Position numbers and translations under genes: made by a program. From Candidatus Enterococcus ferrettii (GTDB taxonomy: Bacteria > Bacillota > Bacilli > Lactobacillales > Enterococcaceae), in contig NZ_JAFREL010000005.1 in the NCBI RefSeq assembly GCF_017377655.1, forward strand, positions 1 through 64,000: a stretch of 64,000 nucleotides of DNA, written 5' to 3'. This document shows positions 57,484 to 64,000 of this stretch, piece after piece. A model generated the notes under the pieces. The model did no database searches, was not told the origin of the DNA, and worked only from the letters and a program-made list of their open reading frames with translations. Every line of letters starts with the position of its first letter. Positions within the stretch are counted from its first letter, which is position 1.

Positions 57484-57512
57484 TTGACAGTGAGAAAGAA
57501 ATCCGATATATT
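57484..57512 (+). promoter_or_regulatory. Promoter of the liv operon
   Basis: A consensus TTGACA (57484-57489) and TATATT (57507-57512) are 17 bases apart, 48 bases before the livK start codon. Confidence 0.83.
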
Positions 57513-57559
57513 GATACTTATCTTACCGTTCTATCATTATTTTATTAGGGGGAAATAGG

Positions 57560-58738
57560 ATGAAAAAAAGTGTATTTGTTGCGTTAGCAGCAGGATTGTT
57601 CTTGTTTGGCGCATGCGGCTCACCTTCAGCAAATTCTAATGGAGACAGCGGTGGCGGCAGTAGTGCTGACAGCGATACAATTAAGATTGGTGGAAACTTC
57701 GAATTATCAGGCGCGACAGCAGCTTACGGCGAAGCTGAAAAAGAAGCGGTTGAATTAGCAATCGAACAAATTAATGCGGATGGCGGAATTTTAGGCAAAG
57801 AAGTTGAATTTGTTTCTAAAGACAATAAATCAGACAACAATGAAGCAGCTTCGGTTGCAGCAAACTTAACAACTAAGGATAACGTAGTAGCAGTTGTAGG
57901 ACCCGCTACTTCTGGTGCAGTAAAAGCAACCCTACCAAACTTAACAAAATCTGAAATTCCAGCAGTTACACCTTCTGGAACTGATGATGCGATTACTGTA
58001 CAAGGAGACAAAGTACAGCCATATATCTTCCGTGCCTGCTTCCAAGACAGCTTCCAAGGGGTTGTATTAGCGAAATATGCACAGGAAAATATGAATGCAC
58101 AAAAAGCAGTTATCTTCGGCGACAACGCTAGTGATTATGCTGATGGTTTAACTAAAGCTTTCAAGAAAACTTATAAAGGTGAAATTGTTGCTGAAGAAAA
58201 ATTCTCAGCTGGCGACAAAGATTACCAAGCAATGTTGACAAAAGTTAAGGACAAAGATTTTGATGTCATCTTCATTCCCGGTTATTACACAGAAGCTGGT
58301 TTGATTATCAAGCAAGCACGTGAAATGGGAATTGACAAACCAATTATTGGTGCAGATGGATTTGGTGATGAGAAATTAGTTGAAACAGCCGGTGCCAGCA
58401 ACGTATCTAACGTTTACTACACTGGACACTTCTCAACTGAAGCTCCAGCGACTGACAAGGTTCAACCATTTATTGAAGCCTTCAATAAAAAATATGGACG
58501 TCAGCCATCTTCATTCAATGCTTTAGGTTATGATGCTGTTTACATGATCAAACAAGCAATTGAAGATCAAAATGAAGCTTCACCAGCTGCAATTACTGAA
58601 GGATTGGCAAACTTGAAAGACTTTGAAGGAGTAACGGGTAAAATTACAATGGATAAAGAACATAATCCTGTGAAATCAGCCGTAGTTCTTGGTCTAACAG
58701 ATGGAAAAGAATCTTCTGCTGAAACTGTAAATCCTTAA
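57560..58738 (+). CDS. livK: Branched-chain amino acid ABC transporter, substrate-binding lipoprotein
   Basis: The 392-residue protein has a lipoprotein signal peptide with lipobox FGAC and C19, a Ser/Gly-rich linker, and a type I periplasmic-binding fold (IKIGGNFELSGATAAYG, AVVGPATSGAVKA, VTPSGTDDA) as in Leu/Ile/Val-binding proteins. It captures ligand outside the membrane for the permease. TAGGGGG lies before the ATG. It is the first gene of the liv operon and is separated from livH by a strong palindrome. The exact amino acid specificity is not certain. Confidence 0.92.
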   Translation: MKKSVFVALAAGLFLFGACGSPSANSNGDSGGGSSADSDTIKIGGNFELSGATAAYGEAEKEAVELAIEQINADGGILGKEVEFVSKDNKSDNNEAASVAANLTTKDNVVAVVGPATSGAVKATLPNLTKSEIPAVTPSGTDDAITVQGDKVQPYIFRACFQDSFQGVVLAKYAQENMNAQKAVIFGDNASDYADGLTKAFKKTYKGEIVAEEKFSAGDKDYQAMLTKVKDKDFDVIFIPGYYTEAGLIIKQAREMGIDKPIIGADGFGDEKLVETAGASNVSNVYYTGHFSTEAPATDKVQPFIEAFNKKYGRQPSSFNALGYDAVYMIKQAIEDQNEASPAAITEGLANLKDFEGVTGKITMDKEHNPVKSAVVLGLTDGKESSAETVNP

Positions 58739-58752
58739 TTGTTTAAGCAGGC

Positions 58753-58782
58753 AAGGCAAGACAAGCATGCTTGTCTTGCCTT
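58753..58782 (+). terminator. 30-bp perfect palindrome between livK and livH
   Basis: Positions 58753-58767 and 58768-58782 are perfect inverted copies (arms AAGGCAAGACAAGCA and its complement), followed by TTTATTATTT. It would fold into a very strong hairpin behind livK and may act as a partial terminator or as a block to 3' exonucleases. Confidence 0.75.
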
Positions 58783-58807
58783 TATTATTTGAAAAGAGAG
58801 TGATTAG

Positions 58808-59686
58808 ATGGAAATATTCATCCAGCAATTAGTAAACGGCCTGTTCCTAGGCAGTATTTACGCACTGATGGCTTTAGGATATACCATGGTTTATGGAATT
58901 ATCAAACTGATTAATTTCGCCCATGGGGATATTTATATGATTGGGTCGTTTATCGGCTATTTTTTGATTAACCAATTTAATATGGGATTCTTTCCAGCAC
59001 TGATTTTATCTATGCTTGGAAGTGCAGTACTGGGAATCGTAATTGAATTTCTAGCTTACCGACCATTAAGAAATTCAACGCGTATTGCCGCATTGATTAC
59101 GGCAATTGGGGTGTCTTATTTACTGCAGAACACCATGATTTATTTCTTTAGTTCAACAACGAGACCTTTCCCGCAAGTTATTCCGTTGCAGACTTATCAT
59201 ATCGGATTTTTGCAGGTATCGAATATTCAATTATTAATTTTGGGCATTTCCTTATTGCTAATGATCTTATTGAATTTAATTGTACAAAAGACCAAAATGG
59301 GTAAAGCAATGCGGGCTGTGAGCGTTGATGCTGATGCAGCACAATTAATGGGGATTAATGTTAACCGGACGATCTCATTTACTTTTGCCTTAGGTTCAGC
59401 TTTAGCGGCTGCCGGCGGGATGATGATCGGTCTTTACTATAACTCAATTGACCCAATGATGGGCTACATTCCAGGTCTTAAATCATTTATAGCTGCAGTA
59501 TTAGGTGGTATTGGACTGATCCCTGGTGCAGCAATCGGAGGGTTTGTGATCGGTTTGATTGAAACCTTAACAACAGCACTTGGTTTTTCTGATTTTAAAG
59601 ATGCTGTTGTATACGCAGTATTGATTTTGATTTTGTTGGTACGTCCTGCCGGAATTTTAGGCAAGAACATCAAAGAGAAAGTGTAG
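58808..59686 (+). CDS. livH: Branched-chain amino acid ABC transporter permease LivH
   Basis: The 292-residue protein has about eight membrane segments, starts FIQQLVNGLFLGSIYALMALG and carries the NFAHGDIYMIG and AVLGGIGLIPGAAIGG segments of LivH. It pairs with LivM to form the channel. GAGAGTG precedes the ATG. livM starts ten bases after the stop. Confidence 0.93.
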   Translation: MEIFIQQLVNGLFLGSIYALMALGYTMVYGIIKLINFAHGDIYMIGSFIGYFLINQFNMGFFPALILSMLGSAVLGIVIEFLAYRPLRNSTRIAALITAIGVSYLLQNTMIYFFSSTTRPFPQVIPLQTYHIGFLQVSNIQLLILGISLLLMILLNLIVQKTKMGKAMRAVSVDADAAQLMGINVNRTISFTFALGSALAAAGGMMIGLYYNSIDPMMGYIPGLKSFIAAVLGGIGLIPGAAIGGFVIGLIETLTTALGFSDFKDAVVYAVLILILLVRPAGILGKNIKEKV

Positions 59687-59696
59687 GTGAATCAAA

Positions 59697-60671
59697 ATGA
59701 AAAAGAATTTAAAATACAATTTGATTTGGCTCGCTTTGATCATTATTGGCTACTTAGCTTTATACATTAGTTATTCGGCTGGAATGGTCAATCTATTTTT
59801 AGATAATATCATTGTTCAAATTGGAATTAATGTTATTTTAGCTGTAGGATTAAATTTAATCATCGGTTTTGCTGGACAGTTTTCTTTAGGTCATGCTGGA
59901 TTTATGGCAATCGGCGCTTATGCTGCTGCTTTAATATCAATGAGTAATCCAACCTATGCTGGATTCTTTTTGGGAATGGCTGTAGGGGTTGTCTTAGCTG
60001 GTATCGTAGCGGTCGTTGTGGGAATTCCAACCTTGCGTCTAAGCGGTGATTATTTGGCGATTGCTACATTAGGTGTTGCGGAAATTATCCGTATTTTGAT
60101 TATTAATATGAAAGACATCACTAATGGGCCTTCAGGTATCTTTGGTATCTTACCATTTGTTGACTGGCAGATGGTTTACGGCTTTATGGCAGTAACAACA
60201 TTGATTGTCGTCAACTACATTCATTCTGGTGCTGGTCGAGCAACTACTGCCATTCGTGAGGATGAAATTGCGGCAGAATCAATGGGGGTAAACACCACTA
60301 AATATAAAGTAATTGCTTTTGCGATTGGTGCAATGACGGCCAGCGTGGCTGGAGCGCTTTATGCTGGGTACTTGCAGTCAATTGCGCCCAAAGATTTCGC
60401 CTTTACGAAATCCATCGATATTCTCATTATGGTTGTATTAGGTGGTATTGGTAGTGTTACCGGCAGTTTTATTGCAGCGATTTTACTTGGAGTTATCAAT
60501 ATGTACCTGCAGGATTTTGGTGCACTTCGTATGATTATTTACGCATTGGCTCTGATTATTCTGATGATCTTCAAGCCTGGTGGCTTATTAGGTACAAAAG
60601 AGCTGTCGGTGAAGAAAATTTTCAACAAGTTTAAAAAAGGAGATGACCAAAATGCCTCTATTGGAAATTAA
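59697..60671 (+). CDS. livM: Branched-chain amino acid ABC transporter permease LivM
   Basis: The 324-residue protein has about nine membrane segments, with NLIIGFAGQFSLGHAGFMAIGAYA and MVVLGGIGSVTGSFIAA, the LivM hallmarks. AGGTGAATC lies before the ATG. Its last 20 bases overlap livG. Confidence 0.93.
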   Translation: MKKNLKYNLIWLALIIIGYLALYISYSAGMVNLFLDNIIVQIGINVILAVGLNLIIGFAGQFSLGHAGFMAIGAYAAALISMSNPTYAGFFLGMAVGVVLAGIVAVVVGIPTLRLSGDYLAIATLGVAEIIRILIINMKDITNGPSGIFGILPFVDWQMVYGFMAVTTLIVVNYIHSGAGRATTAIREDEIAAESMGVNTTKYKVIAFAIGAMTASVAGALYAGYLQSIAPKDFAFTKSIDILIMVVLGGIGSVTGSFIAAILLGVINMYLQDFGALRMIIYALALIILMIFKPGGLLGTKELSVKKIFNKFKKGDDQNASIGN

Positions 60672-61428
60672 AGATTTGACAAAAAATTTCGGCGGGCTGG
60701 CGGCTGTCTCTAATGTAAATATGCAATTGGACAATAATCAGCTGATCGGCTTGATTGGACCAAATGGTGCAGGAAAAACCACGCTGTTCAACTTGATCAC
60801 GGGCGTTTATGAACCAAGTGAAGGTGATGTGCTGTTAGAAGATAACGGCCAGGCTGTGCGCTTGAATGGCAAGAAACCATACAAAATTGCCGATTTAGGA
60901 TTGGGCCGTACCTTTCAGAATATTCGTCTTTTCAAAGATTTAACGGTATTAGATAATGTATTAATTGCCATGAACAGTAAAAATCCAGAAGGTTTTGTTT
61001 CCAGCATCTTCCGTTTACCCAGCTTCTACAAAAAAGAAGACAGCTTAAAACAAGAAGCTATGGAATTGTTAGCAATTTTCGATCTGCAGGGCAAAGCAGA
61101 CAACTTAGCTAAGAATTTGCCTTATGGGGAGCAGCGGCGTTTGGAAATTGTTCGTGCCTTAGCTACCCATCCTAAAATTCTTTTTTTGGATGAGCCGGCA
61201 GCTGGTATGAACCCGCAGGAAACGGCTGAACTGACTGAATTAATTCGTAAAGTTCAAAAAGAGTTTCAAATTACAATTCTTTTGATTGAACACGATATGA
61301 GCTTAGTTATGGAAGTATGCGAACGTATTTATGTTTTAGAATATGGGCGAGTACTGGCTGAAGGAACACCGGATGAAATTAAATCCAATCCAGAGGTAAT
61401 CAAAGCCTATCTGGGAGGTGAACTATAA
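60652..61428 (+). CDS. livG: Branched-chain amino acid ABC transporter ATP-binding protein LivG
   Basis: The 258-residue ATPase has Walker A GPNGAGKTT, the signature LPYGEQRRLEIVRAL and Walker B ILFLDEPAAGMNP, typical of LivG. I chose the ATG at 60652 (MPLLEIKDLTK), nine bases from AAGGAG; the ATG at 60643 abuts the site. It overlaps the end of livM, and its stop shares a base with livF. Confidence 0.94.
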   Translation: MPLLEIKDLTKNFGGLAAVSNVNMQLDNNQLIGLIGPNGAGKTTLFNLITGVYEPSEGDVLLEDNGQAVRLNGKKPYKIADLGLGRTFQNIRLFKDLTVLDNVLIAMNSKNPEGFVSSIFRLPSFYKKEDSLKQEAMELLAIFDLQGKADNLAKNLPYGEQRRLEIVRALATHPKILFLDEPAAGMNPQETAELTELIRKVQKEFQITILLIEHDMSLVMEVCERIYVLEYGRVLAEGTPDEIKSNPEVIKAYLGGEL

Positions 61429-62129
61429 TGCTGAAAATCGAAAATCTTTCTGTGCATTATGGTGTAATTCAAGCGGTTCGTGACGTCAATTTTGAAGTTA
61501 ATCAAGGTGAAATTGTTTCTTTAATCGGTGCTAATGGTGCTGGGAAAACGACTATCTTGCGAACAATCTCAGGGTTGATTCAACCGTCGAACGGTAAAAT
61601 CACTTTTGAAGGTGAAGAAATTCAAAAGCGTCAGCCGCAAAAAATCGTTGCCAAAGGAATTTCTCAAGTTCCTGAGGGACGCCATGTCTTTTCAGGATTA
61701 ACGGTACAAGAGAACTTGGAAATGGGTGCTTTCTTACGTAAAGATGGTAATTTAAGCGGTGAATATGAGGCAATTTTCCAGAAATTCCCAATTTTGAAAG
61801 AACGACGTACGCAAGATGCCTCTACTTTATCTGGTGGGGAGCAGCAAATGCTGGCGATGGGTCGGGCACTAATGTCTAAACCGCGTTTGTTACTTTTAGA
61901 TGAGCCTTCTATGGGCTTGGCACCAATCTTTATTAAAGAAATATTTAATATTATCCAAGAAATCCAGCAACAAGGAACAACGGTTCTTCTGATTGAACAA
62001 AATGCAAAAATGGCTCTATCAATTGCTAATCGTGGATATGTGCTGGAAACCGGCAAAGTTGTTTTAGAGGGGACTGGCGAAGAGCTCTTGGCTAGTGATG
62101 AAGTGAAGAAAGCATACTTAGGAGGATAA
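61428..62129 (+). CDS. livF: Branched-chain amino acid ABC transporter ATP-binding protein LivF
   Basis: The 233-residue ATPase has Walker A GANGAGKTT, signature LSGGEQQMLAMGRAL and Walker B LLLLDEPSMGLAP, typical of LivF. GGGAGGTG lies before the ATG, which overlaps the livG stop by one base. Confidence 0.94.
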   Translation: MLKIENLSVHYGVIQAVRDVNFEVNQGEIVSLIGANGAGKTTILRTISGLIQPSNGKITFEGEEIQKRQPQKIVAKGISQVPEGRHVFSGLTVQENLEMGAFLRKDGNLSGEYEAIFQKFPILKERRTQDASTLSGGEQQMLAMGRALMSKPRLLLLDEPSMGLAPIFIKEIFNIIQEIQQQGTTVLLIEQNAKMALSIANRGYVLETGKVVLEGTGEELLASDEVKKAYLGG

Positions 62130-62131
62130 AA

Positions 62132-62776
62132 ATGAGCGTAAAAGATTTTATGTCCGCTGATTTAATTGTGGTTGATCCGCAAACCAAGATCTTTGATGCG
62201 GTGGATTTGATGAAAAAGCATGATATTCATCGTTTACCAGTTGTAAACAACGGTAAATTGGTAGGTTTAATTACTGAAGGTACCATTCAAGAGGCTTTAC
62301 CTTCCAAAGCAACTTCCTTAAGTGTTTATGAAGCAAATTATTTGCTAAACAAAACAGTTGTTGCTGATGTAATGATTAAAGAGGTAAAAACGATCCAACC
62401 TAAAGCTCAGCTGGAGGATGCAGTCTATGCGATGCGTCAAAATAATATTGCTGTGTTGCCCGTTTTAGACGAGGAAAAATTGGTAGGGATTATCACCAAT
62501 AATGATATTTTTGATGCTTTCTTGAAGCTAGCTGGCTATTATGAGGGTGGCAGCCGTATTCAAGTACGGATTCAAGAAGACAAGAAGGGTGTGTTGGCAG
62601 AAATTGCTAAGGTTTTAGCCGATAATGATTACAGTATTCTAACCGTAATTATTGATCACGTCGAAGGTGCTGCGATAGTTGAATTACAAATGCAGGCGAA
62701 AGAGCCTGAGAAAATTAAAGCTCTACTGGAACAAGCAGGCTTTGAAGTAACCGAAGCCGTATTAACTAACCCTTAA
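62132..62776 (+). CDS. CBS-ACT domain protein (AcuB-like)
   Basis: The 214-residue protein has two CBS domains (about 1-60 with HDIHRLPVVNNGKLVGLIT, and 70-132 with NNIAVLPVLDEEKLVGIIT) and a C-terminal ACT domain (about 140-210, RIQVRIQEDKKGVLAEIAKVL). CBS pairs bind adenine nucleotides and ACT domains bind amino acids. It is often called AcuB, but no acetoin genes are nearby. Its ATG follows livF by two bases with AGGAGG upstream, so it belongs to the liv operon and may sense branched-chain amino acids and energy state. Confidence 0.88.
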   Translation: MSVKDFMSADLIVVDPQTKIFDAVDLMKKHDIHRLPVVNNGKLVGLITEGTIQEALPSKATSLSVYEANYLLNKTVVADVMIKEVKTIQPKAQLEDAVYAMRQNNIAVLPVLDEEKLVGIITNNDIFDAFLKLAGYYEGGSRIQVRIQEDKKGVLAEIAKVLADNDYSILTVIIDHVEGAAIVELQMQAKEPEKIKALLEQAGFEVTEAVLTNP

Positions 62777-62787
62777 ACAATTAAACT

Positions 62788-62819
62788 AACTGACTGCCTT
62801 CAGCAGTCAGTTTTGTTTT
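62788..62819 (+). terminator. Terminator of the liv operon
   Basis: AACTGACTGC pairs with GCAGTCAGTT around a 5-nt loop and is followed by TTGTTTT. Confidence 0.85.
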
Positions 62820-62841
62820 CAAATGCAGGTTATGCTACAAT
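62813..62841 (+). promoter_or_regulatory. Promoter of the DUF2969 gene
   Basis: TTGTTT (62813-62818) and an extended -10 box TGC-TACAAT (62833-62841) are 17 bases apart, 21 bases before the start codon. Confidence 0.65.
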
Positions 62842-62862
62842 GGATTTCGCGAGGTGAAAGAA

Positions 62863-63093
62863 ATGGCAAAAAAAAACAAAGACATCCAAGTACAGATTCA
62901 AGATGCTCAAAAGCAAGTGAACGGAAAAATTATCGAGATAGTTCAGTTGGTGATTGGTAAAAAAGTAATTGGTGAGCTGGTTCCAGATGGAAAAAATTTC
63001 CAAATTTTTGCTGACGGTAATTCTTTAGGTAGTGCAAAGTCCCTTGATGACGGGATTGAAGCTGTTATTCGCAATTGGAATCTTCATGATTAA
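62863..63093 (+). CDS. DUF2969 family protein
   Basis: The 76-residue protein starts MAKKNKDIQVQ and follows the small DUF2969 family of Lactobacillales (KVIGELVPDGKNFQIFADG, GIEAVIRNWNLHD). It is soluble and its function is unknown. GAGG lies eight bases before the ATG at 62863; a GTG at 62854 would overlap the site. It has its own promoter and precedes two tRNA genes. Confidence 0.82.
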   Translation: MAKKNKDIQVQIQDAQKQVNGKIIEIVQLVIGKKVIGELVPDGKNFQIFADGNSLGSAKSLDDGIEAVIRNWNLHD

Positions 63094-63111
63094 AAAAATG
63101 AAGAAAAGTAC

Positions 63112-63140
63112 TTGCATTTTATTTTGAAATTCGGTATTAT
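63112..63140 (+). promoter_or_regulatory. Promoter of the tRNA-Tyr/tRNA-Gln operon
   Basis: TTGCAT (63112-63117) and TATTAT (63135-63140) are 17 bases apart, with the tRNA-Tyr gene starting 70 bases later. Confidence 0.78.
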
Positions 63141-63209
63141 AACTGAGTCGGGTTTTTAAGAAACCTTTCGGAGAATGCAAGTTCCAGCTTTGGGATTTGT
63201 TTTAAATAT

Positions 63210-63290
63210 GGAGGAGTAGCGAAGTGGCTAAACGCGACGGACTGTAAATCCGTTCCTTAGGGTTCAGTGGTTCGAATCCACTCTCCTCCA
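63210..63290 (+). tRNA. tRNA-Tyr (GTA)
   Basis: A class II tRNA of 81 bases: the acceptor stem GGAGGAG pairs with CTCCTCC, the anticodon is GTA, and a long variable arm is present. The discriminator is A. CCA is not encoded. Confidence 0.96.
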
Positions 63291-63294
63291 TCAT

Positions 63295-63366
63295 TGGGGT
63301 ATAGCCAAGCGGTAAGGCAAGGGACTTTGACTCCCTCATGCGTTGGTTCGAATCCAGCTACCCCAG
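63295..63366 (+). tRNA. tRNA-Gln (TTG)
   Basis: The acceptor stem TGGGGTA pairs with TACCCCA, the anticodon is TTG, and the T-arm reads GGTTCGAATCC. It follows tRNA-Tyr by four bases and shares its transcript. Confidence 0.96.
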
Positions 63367-63373
63367 TACTTTC

Positions 63374-63402
63374 AGTCAGACAATGGTCTGGCTATTTTTT
63401 TA
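63374..63402 (+). terminator. Terminator of the tRNA operon
   Basis: AGTCAGAC pairs with GTCTGGCT (one T-G pair) around AATG and is followed by a T run. Confidence 0.83.
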
Positions 63403-63636
63403 CCATTTTTTGCTTTTCTCAGTTTACAAAAGTAGTACTAGTTTAGAAAGATCAATCAAAAACGCAACAATAAAAAATAGTAAACGAGAAATTGATATGA
63501 AATGAATACTTAAGCAAGTTCCCTCTGTTATACATAATTTTCCGTAATCAGCCGTTACCTAAGCGCTAAAAAACAAAATATAGTAAAATAATGGTAAGGA
63601 AAGAAAAATCTATATTTTATGTCGGGGGCGATTAAG

Positions 63637-63813
63637 ATGGAACGAGCAAAGAGAATTAAGGAAAAAGTTACTGAAACAGCAGAGCACGTATACGAACTGT
63701 TAAGGGACAATCAAGTAGAGGTAACGTTAGATACTAAAGATAGAAAAGGTGTAAAGGTACGAAAAATACGTCCTACACAACATACGATTAAGTGGAGAGC
63801 TAAAAACCATTAG
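63637..63813 (+). CDS. Small basic protein of unknown function
   Basis: The 58-residue protein (MERAKRIKEKVTETAEHVYEL at the start) has an N-terminal amphipathic helix and a lysine/arginine-rich C-terminal half (KDRKGVKVRKIRP). I do not recognise the family. I preferred the ATG at 63637, eight bases after GGGGG; the ATG at 63619 has no ribosome binding site. A strong terminator follows, which supports a real gene. Confidence 0.5.
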   Translation: MERAKRIKEKVTETAEHVYELLRDNQVEVTLDTKDRKGVKVRKIRPTQHTIKWRAKNH

Positions 63814-63814
63814 T

Positions 63815-63853
63815 AAAAAAAGCGGCGAACAAATTTTTGTTCAGCCGCTTTTT
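63815..63853. terminator. Bidirectional terminator
   Basis: AAAGCGGC and GCCGCTTT form the outer stem and GAACAAA/TTTGTTC the inner one with a one-base bulge; A and T runs lie on both sides. It separates the small basic gene from the convergent TetR-type gene. Confidence 0.83.
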
Positions 63854-64000
63854 AATGTTCAATTTCAATTCCTAGAATAGTTAGATGACCATTACCTACA
63901 AGCTTGATAACTAGTTTGGCTAAATGATCGGCAGGCATTTCAGTATCACTAGTAATCCACCAGTGCAGAGTACCTACAAAAATAGAGGTCATATATTCCA
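63852..64000 (-). CDS. TetR-type regulator, C-terminal part (partial)
   Basis: The last 48 residues of a minus-strand gene read EYMTSIFVGTLHWWITSDTE, then MPADHLAKLVIKLVGNGHL, ending at TAA (63852-63854). The pattern matches the C-terminal dimerisation domain of TetR-type regulators (an FxxGxxxxWW helix and a final LAxLxxxL helix). The helix-turn-helix part lies outside the window, so the assignment is tentative. Confidence 0.6.
   Translation of the reverse strand, partial: EYMTSIFVGTLHWWITSDTEMPADHLAKLVIKLVGNGHLTILGIEIEH

Noticed and set aside
61664..62056. Open frame of 130 codons antisense to livF
   Set aside because: It overlaps an intact livF gene with clear ABC motifs and has no start signals of its own.

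Overview
The window is a chromosomal segment of a low-GC Gram-positive bacterium, most likely an Enterococcus or a close relative such as Vagococcus or Tetragenococcus. The evidence is the gene order, the strong AGGAGG-type ribosome binding sites, the use of TTG and GTG starts, a T-box upstream of valS, RNase J1 with RpoY, EzrA, Rex, a DUF1146-murA-EpuA-yidD block and an ATP synthase operon. From memory, the order rex, valS, folC, radC, csp, rnjA, EfrAB-like exporter matches E. faecalis; this was not checked against a database. The species cannot be resolved by eye. I see no prophage, complete insertion sequence or CRISPR array.

Layout. (1) 1-7.4 kb: the end of a 5S rRNA gene, tRNA-Asn, then a mosaic of small accessory genes (Fe-S family protein, flavin reductase, ring-cleaving dioxygenase, HAD phosphatase, LysM wall protein, tRNA-Thr, truncated VOC protein, GNAT, serine hydrolase). 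It includes about 1 kb without an intact gene and closes with a second, identical tRNA-Asn. (2) 7.4-19 kb: membrane acyltransferase, PepC, RecQ, a tight trio of tyrosine phosphatase, fructosamine kinase and acyl-ACP thioesterase, asparaginase, a DUF72/HAD/MazG-like trio, and aspartokinase. (3) 19-28 kb: EzrA, a D-Ala-D-Ala carboxypeptidase, the cysteine desulfurase-ThiI pair for tRNA thiolation, a divergent NmrA/LysR pair and Rex. (4) 28-41 kb: T-box-valS, folC, HAD, radC, cold-shock gene, TetR, rpoY-rnjA and a heterodimeric ABC exporter. (5) 41-48 kb: FAH hydrolase, gamma carbonic anhydrase and an orphan protein, a ferredoxin-like/GNAT pair, secG, carboxylesterase, rnr and smpB. (6) 48-57 kb: atpBEFHAGDC, DUF1146, murA, EpuA and yidD. 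(7) 57-64 kb: a branched-chain amino acid ABC importer operon (livK-H-M-G-F plus a CBS-ACT protein) behind a near-perfect CodY box, then DUF2969, tRNA-Tyr, tRNA-Gln, a small basic protein and the end of a TetR-type gene.

Most genes are housekeeping. The less explained signals are regulatory: a terminator-like hairpin between atpE and atpF, a 30-bp perfect palindrome between livK and livH, a terminator hairpin that buries the radC ribosome binding site, two leader hairpins before rpoY-rnjA, and palindromes overlapping the dioxygenase promoter. I did not find a convincing wholly new system. The best candidates for unknown biology are the 108-residue orphan in the FAH/carbonic anhydrase operon and the phosphatase/fructosamine kinase/thioesterase cluster.
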